This document shows positions 8,048-11,165 of a stretch of 11,165 bases of DNA, in pieces. Numbering within the stretch: the first letter of the stretch is position 1; every line of letters starts with the position of its first letter. Origin of the DNA: JBGOUV01 sp041477815 (lineage in GTDB: Bacteria; Acidobacteriota; Terriglobia; Bryobacterales; JACQDG01); contig JBGOUV010000228.1 in NCBI GenBank assembly GCA_041477815.1, positions 1 to 11,165 of the forward strand. The letters are read 5' to 3'. The translations under genes were made by a program, and so were the position numbers. The notes beneath the pieces are model-generated. The model saw nothing but the letters and a program-made list of their open reading frames with translations, did not search any database and had not been told where the DNA came from.

Positions 8048-8251
8048 GCGGTCAGCGGCTCGCTGCCGTCCATGTCCTACTCATGCCGCAGCCGCGCAGT
8101 GGTGGAGGGCAAGGTACTGCGGTACACCCGCACCTGCACGGTCAAGTCCCTCGAAGCGCCGTTAGAGCGCTGCGGGGAGTTGCGCAGGTTCTTCGCCATC
8201 ATCGCTTCCGACCAGCGCGCGCAAGCCGTGCTGAGGCGGTCGGCGCAGTAG
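8033..8251 (+). pseudogene. Possible remnant of the C-terminus of a DUF3857/transglutaminase-like protein
   Basis: The 260-base gap between the aldolase and the oxidoreductase holds an open frame ending with TAG at 8249-8251. The segment VVEGKVLRYTRTCTVKSLEAP followed by ERCGELRRFFAIIASDQRAQAVLRR resembles the extreme C-terminus of DUF3857/transglutaminase-core proteins. In that family a beta-sandwich strand pair is followed by a short helix containing a Y/L-x-E-(L/F)-x-x-F pattern and a basic end. Everything upstream that such a protein of 600 or more residues would need is missing; the frame runs into the aldolase's end. A GTG at 8033 or ATG at 8072 could give a 59-72 residue peptide, but neither has a ribosome site. 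The similarity is from memory of the family and is tentative; a real small protein is the alternative. Confidence 0.35.
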
Positions 8252-8254
8252 AGA

Positions 8255-8260
8255 TATAAT
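8255..8260 (+). promoter_or_regulatory. TATAAT -10 box plus GAGGA ribosome site before the Gfo/Idh/MocA gene
   Basis: A perfect TATAAT lies at 8255-8260, with a GAGGA ribosome site at 8267-8271 nine bases before the ATG at 8281. The transcript start would fall around 8266-8268, leaving a short 5' leader. The expected -35 region near 8232-8237 is a poor match to the housekeeping consensus. Confidence 0.5.
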
Positions 8261-8280
8261 CCAACTGAGGACTGTCCGCC

Positions 8281-9672
8281 ATGACACACGACGGGTTTTC
8301 GAGACGACACTTCTTCCTTGGCAGCCTGCTAGCCGGGGCCGTCCCGAGAGGGGGATTCGGCAGCGCTCCTTCTCTTAAGCTGCTGGGTTACAAGTCACCC
8401 AACGAGAAGCTGAACATCGCCGCCATAGGCGCGGGCGGGAAGGGCGCCAGCGATATCACCGGATGCGCGTCGGAGAACATCGTGGCGCTGGCGGACCCGG
8501 ACTCCCAGCGCGCCGAGCGCATGTTCAAGACCTATGAGAAGGCGCCCAAGTACACCGACTTCCGGCGGATGCTGGACAAAGAGGGCAAGAACATCGACGC
8601 GGTCATTGTGGCGACTCCGGACCACATGCACGCCATCGCCTCCATGTGGGCGATGGAACGCGGGAAACACGTCTTCTGCCAGAAGCCGCTGACCCGGACC
8701 ATCTGGGAGTGCCGCATGCTGGCGGAGGCGGCGGCGAAGTACAAGGTCGCTACGCAGATGGGCAACCAGGGCTACTCGAACGAAGGGACGCGGCAGTGCG
8801 CGGAGATGATCTGGGCGGGCGAGATCGGCAATGTCAGCGAGGTGCACGGCTGGACCAATCGTCCCATCTGGCCCCAGGGCGTGGAGGCGCTGCCGGCCGA
8901 GGAGAAGGTCCCCGAGACGCTCGACTGGGACTCCTGGCTGGGGATCGCGAACACGAGGCCGTACAGCCCCGCCTATCTGCCGTTCAACTGGCGCGGGTGG
9001 TTTGATTTCGGCTGCGGCGCGCTGGGCGATATGGCGTGTCACATTCTGGGCGCTCCGAACGTGGCGCTGCTGCTGGGGGCTCCGAGCAGCGTCGAGTGTA
9101 TCCGGCAGGAGGGGAAGAGTCCTTATACCTATCCGAAGAAATCCGTGATCCGGTTCGATTTCCCGGCGCGCGGGTCGATGCCGCCGGTGAAGATCTTTTG
9201 GCACGACGGCATGACGGGGCCGCCGCCGCGGCCGGAAGGCCTCGCCGAGGACGAGCTGCTGGGAGATCTTCCCAGGCCCGGAGGTTCCGGCGGGAAGGGA
9301 ACGGGAGCGCCGCCGTCCAGCAACGGAAGCCTGTTCGTGGGGGACAAGGGCTTCCTCACTACCGGCACCTACGGCGGGGGCACGCGCCTGCTGCCGGCCG
9401 AGAAGATGAAGGATTACGAATTCCCGCCCCAGCTTCTGACCCGGTCGCCCGGGCACTATCGCGACTGGATCCGCGCATGCAAGGGGGGCGAAAGGTCCTG
9501 CTCGGACTTCAGCATCGCCGGGCCGTTCACGGAGTGGATTCTGCTCGGCGTGCTGGCGTTGCGCTTCGAAGGGAAGCTGGAATGGGACAGCGCGAAGATG
9601 AAGGTCACCAACCTGCCGGAAGCCAATTCCTACCTCAAGCCCCGGTTCCGCAAGGGCTGGCAGTTCACCTGA
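8281..9672 (+). CDS. Tat-exported Gfo/Idh/MocA-family oxidoreductase
   Basis: The 463-residue protein begins with a twin-arginine signal, SRRHFFLGSLLAGAV (7-21), so it is probably exported folded with its nicotinamide cofactor bound, like Zymomonas glucose-fructose oxidoreductase. The Rossmann segment is NIAAIGAGGKGASDI (45-59), and DAVIVATPDHMHAIA (106-120) follows. The family EKP motif appears as FCQKPLTR (132-139), with glutamine in place of glutamate and catalytic-position K135 kept. The C-terminal sheet domain includes FGCGALGDMACHILGAPN (243-260), where D250 and H254 sit at the usual catalytic positions. Members oxidise, reduce or epimerise sugars and cyclitols, and some of this Tat-bearing group act as glycoside-cleaving enzymes through redox chemistry. 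Substrate is unknown. A TATAAT box and GAGGA ribosome site precede the start. Confidence 0.92.
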   Translation: MTHDGFSRRHFFLGSLLAGAVPRGGFGSAPSLKLLGYKSPNEKLNIAAIGAGGKGASDITGCASENIVALADPDSQRAERMFKTYEKAPKYTDFRRMLDKEGKNIDAVIVATPDHMHAIASMWAMERGKHVFCQKPLTRTIWECRMLAEAAAKYKVATQMGNQGYSNEGTRQCAEMIWAGEIGNVSEVHGWTNRPIWPQGVEALPAEEKVPETLDWDSWLGIANTRPYSPAYLPFNWRGWFDFGCGALGDMACHILGAPNVALLLGAPSSVECIRQEGKSPYTYPKKSVIRFDFPARGSMPPVKIFWHDGMTGPPPRPEGLAEDELLGDLPRPGGSGGKGTGAPPSSNGSLFVGDKGFLTTGTYGGGTRLLPAEKMKDYEFPPQLLTRSPGHYRDWIRACKGGERSCSDFSIAGPFTEWILLGVLALRFEGKLEWDSAKMKVTNLPEANSYLKPRFRKGWQFT

Positions 9673-9676
9673 AGCC

Positions 9677-9853
9677 CTACCACTCCAACCGCAACACCAG
9701 TAGGGAGTGGAGGCGTCCGCCGATATCGCTAAAGGAACCGCGGGTGCCGGTGTGCCGGCCAAAGGTAGCGGCATTCTGCAGGTTGAAGACGCTGTCCGGG
9801 TCGCCGAGAGCCTGGGTTTTGAAGGGATTGTTTATATCCCAGCGCAAAATGAA
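9677..9853 (-). pseudogene. Remnant: last ~58 residues of a TonB-dependent receptor
   Basis: Reading the minus strand from about 9853 down to the TAG at 9677-9679 gives an uninterrupted frame with no start codon. It begins FILRWDINNPFKTQALGDPD, passes VFNLQNAATFGRHTGTRGSF, and ends GRLHSLLVLRLEW. The pattern N-N-P-F-K-T-Q, F-x-L-x-x-A-x-x-F-G-x-x-T-G-T-R-G-S-F and a final aromatic residue after alternating hydrophobics is that of the last strands of large outer-membrane carboxypeptidase-regulatory-like/TonB-dependent receptors of Acidobacteria. A complete gene would be 2.5-3.5 kb, so nearly all of it is missing. Upstream of about 9853 the frame continues only as antisense of the phosphatase remnant. 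The stop lies 5 bases beyond the oxidoreductase's stop, so the two converge. Confidence 0.68.
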
Positions 9854-10143
9854 CGAGCGGCTTGGACTTGCTGGCGGATCGGCCGTTGCCGTGGTTGAAA
9901 CGGTTTTGGTCGGTGCGGAGCATGGGGGGATGCGTGGATGCGATCCTGGTGGCCTCGGGAGCGGCGGAGGTGTGGATCGAGCCGGCTTGCGCGGCGTGGG
10001 ATCTGGCGCCGTTGAAAGTCATCCTGGAAGAGGCCGGGGCGCGGTTTTTCAATCTGGAGGGGGGCTCGTCCATCTACGCCGGGAACTGCGTGGCGTGCGT
10101 GCCGGCGCTGGAAAAGGAGGTACGGGAGCTTCTCGGGGTGTAG
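9853..10143 (+). pseudogene. Remnant: C-terminal third of an inositol-monophosphatase-family (HisN-like) enzyme
   Basis: An open frame begins after a TGA at 9850-9852 and ends at TAG 10141-10143, giving 96 residues. It reads like the last third of inositol monophosphatase-family enzymes, nearest to histidinol-phosphatase-like members. KRFWSVRSMGGCVDAILVAS is followed by AEVWIEPACAAWDLAPLKVI, where the WD aspartate is the family's late metal ligand, and then by EEAGARFFNLEGGSSIYAGN. The complete enzyme needs about 250-260 residues, and the N-terminal metal site (DPIDGT-type motif) is absent. A TTG or ATG start inside would give at most 93 residues without the active site. The sequence is otherwise clean, with no internal frameshift, so the truncation may be recent. 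Confidence 0.72.
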
Positions 10144-10146
10144 AAT
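10141..10146 (+). promoter_or_regulatory. TAGAAT -10 hexamer overlapping the remnant's stop codon, 7 bases before the esterase start
   Basis: The stop TAG of the phosphatase remnant (10141-10143) forms the first half of TAGAAT, which ends 7 bases before the ATG at 10154. No Shine-Dalgarno sequence is correctly spaced; AAGG at 10149-10152 is only one base from the ATG. This is the same layout as at 7178-7190 and fits a leaderless transcript. Confidence 0.42.
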
Positions 10147-10153
10147 GCAAGGC

Positions 10154-11165
10154 ATGACGCGGCGCGCGTGGGCAGCGGCGATCTTGATGGCGGGGGGTAC
10201 GCTGGGGGCCGGGGAACTGGAAGTTTTGCCGGCCGGCGGCTCGAATCCACGGAGAATGATGGCGGAGTACCTGGCCCGGCAGGCCGCGCCGTTCGAGGCC
10301 CAGCGGGACGCCGAGATCGCCGCGCTCCGGACCGTGGAGCAGTTGCAGACCTGGCAGAAGAAGACCCGGGCGCGCCTGATCGAGCTGCTGGGAGGATTGC
10401 CGGAGGTCACGCCGCTGCATGCCCGGGTGACGGGGAAGCTGGAGCGGGACCGCTATCGGGTCGAGAAGATCGTCTACGAGAGCCAGCCGCGGCTGTACGT
10501 CACGGCTAACCTATACCTGCCAACGTGGAAGACGGTGTCGCCGGCGTTCATCGCGCCGGTGGGGCACTGGCCGGAGGGGAAGTCGTTCGAGGATTACCAG
10601 CGCCTGGGCATGGAGATGGCGCGGCATGGGTACATCCTGTTCGTATATGATCCGATCGGGCAGGGGGAGCGGCTGGAGTACCTCGATCCGGTCACCGGGC
10701 AGGACCAGGGGGGCGGGTCGGGGACCACGTCGCATACGCTGATCGCGCACCAGTGCTTCCTGATCGGGGACAGCCTGACCAAGCACTTCATCTGGGACGG
10801 CATGCGGGCCATCGACTATCTGCTGACGCGGCCGGAGGTGGATAAGGAGCGTATCGGGTCGATGGGGGGATCCGGGGGCGGCACGCTGACGCGGTTCATT
10901 ACGGCGGTGGATGAGCGGGTGAAGATTTCGGTTCCGGTGGTGAGCGCGGCGTCGAAGGGGGGAGTGAGCGGGGCGAGCGACGGGGAGCAGAACGTGCCGG
11001 GACACGTGCTGGGGCGGATCTGGAGCCGGGACCAGTGGTGGCTCGTGCCGCCGCGTCCGCTGCTGAATCTGAATGCCAGCGAGGACAAGAGCTACCAGAC
11101 GGCCCTGGCGTCGCTCGAGGAGCTGAAGCAGGCCTACCGGATCTTCGACAAGGAAGGAGACGTCG
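10154..11165 (+). CDS. Exported acetylxylan-esterase-type alpha/beta hydrolase (3' end outside window)
   Basis: The first 337 codons are present. The protein starts with a signal peptide (MTRRAWAAAILMAGGTLGAG), with two arginines that could allow Tat export. It continues with a helical region (40-80) and the alpha/beta-hydrolase core. YRVEKIVYESQPRLYVTANLYLP (101-123) is typical of large acetyl-xylan-esterase/AB-hydrolase proteins of Acidobacteria and Planctomycetes. A YDPIGQGERLEY stretch (165-176) follows, then DYLLTRPEVDKERIGSMGGS (221-240). The nucleophile is S240 in GGSGGG; the catalytic Asp and His lie beyond residue 337 or are outside the window. Such enzymes remove acetyl groups from plant polysaccharides, though many homologues are uncharacterised. 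The ATG at 10154 was chosen over 10145 because the latter overlaps the TAGAAT hexamer and would extend the signal peptide's n-region only slightly. Confidence 0.85.
   Translation, partial: MTRRAWAAAILMAGGTLGAGELEVLPAGGSNPRRMMAEYLARQAAPFEAQRDAEIAALRTVEQLQTWQKKTRARLIELLGGLPEVTPLHARVTGKLERDRYRVEKIVYESQPRLYVTANLYLPTWKTVSPAFIAPVGHWPEGKSFEDYQRLGMEMARHGYILFVYDPIGQGERLEYLDPVTGQDQGGGSGTTSHTLIAHQCFLIGDSLTKHFIWDGMRAIDYLLTRPEVDKERIGSMGGSGGGTLTRFITAVDERVKISVPVVSAASKGGVSGASDGEQNVPGHVLGRIWSRDQWWLVPPRPLLNLNASEDKSYQTALASLEELKQAYRIFDKEGDV

Noticed and set aside
9675..9710. Inverted repeats CCACTCC/GGAGTGG and CCCTA/TAGGG just after the oxidoreductase stop, considered as a terminator
   Set aside because: The 17-base loop, lack of a U-tract and overlap with coding sequence of the receptor remnant make a functional terminator doubtful.
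8395..9774. 459-codon minus-strand open frame opposite the oxidoreductase
   Set aside because: Antisense shadow with R/P/A-rich composition and no recognisable domain; it also spans unrelated downstream sequence.
10168..10509. 113-codon plus-strand frame within the esterase gene
   Set aside because: Out-of-frame shadow; the frame from 10154 carries the signal peptide and hydrolase motifs and stays open to the window end.

Overview
The window looks like GC-rich chromosomal DNA from a soil-type bacterium, most likely an Acidobacteriota member of the Solibacter/Bryobacterales type. This rests on inference from three things: high GC, several metabolic enzymes with twin-arginine signal peptides, and the protein families present (a remnant of a very large TonB-receptor family, AXE-type esterases, Gfo/Idh/MocA enzymes, a signal-less THI5-like protein). 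No rRNA, tRNA, CRISPR array, transposase or phage gene was seen, and the region is mostly ordinary metabolism.

Layout. Bases 2-448 (+) hold the 3' end of a dihydrodipicolinate-synthase-family aldolase/lyase. It converges on a gamma-glutamyltranspeptidase-like exported hydrolase (528-2180, -). Between them is a 68-base near-perfect inverted repeat built of GAAGACA heptamers. Upstream of the hydrolase on the same strand lies a Tat-exported enolase-superfamily sugar-acid dehydratase (2254-3471, -). Only 24 bases separate it from a divergent plus-strand cluster: a signal-less NMT1/THI5-like substrate-binding-fold protein (3496-4386), a PhoU-like DUF47 protein (4402-5019) and a Pit phosphate permease (5036-6064). 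A nitrilase (6179-7138, -) converges on that cluster and diverges across 51 bases from a class I aldolase of the archaeal FBP-aldolase/DhnA type (7190-8020, +). Next come a short remnant resembling the C-terminus of a DUF3857 transglutaminase-like protein (8033-8251), a Tat-exported Gfo/Idh/MocA oxidoreductase (8281-9672, +), a scar made of two gene remnants, and an acetylxylan-esterase-type alpha/beta hydrolase that runs off the window (10154 onward, +).

How the genes work together. The sugar-acid dehydratase, the two aldolase-type enzymes, the Gfo/Idh/MocA oxidoreductase and the esterase fit breakdown of plant or microbial polysaccharides and sugar acids, partly in the periplasm, but they do not form one operon. 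DUF47 plus Pit form a low-affinity phosphate uptake pair. The gamma-glutamyltranspeptidase-like enzyme and the nitrilase suggest scavenging of amide and nitrile nitrogen.

Most unusual points. (1) At 9677-10143 the C-terminal end of a TonB-dependent receptor (-) abuts the C-terminal third of an inositol-monophosphatase-family enzyme (+), as expected if one deletion removed the 5' halves of two divergent genes. (2) Four start codons lack a Shine-Dalgarno sequence and carry a TANNNT hexamer 6-7 bases upstream, which points to leaderless transcripts. (3) A 24-base divergent start region must serve promoters in both directions. (4) A THI5-like protein with no signal peptide or transporter partners leads the phosphate-uptake cluster.
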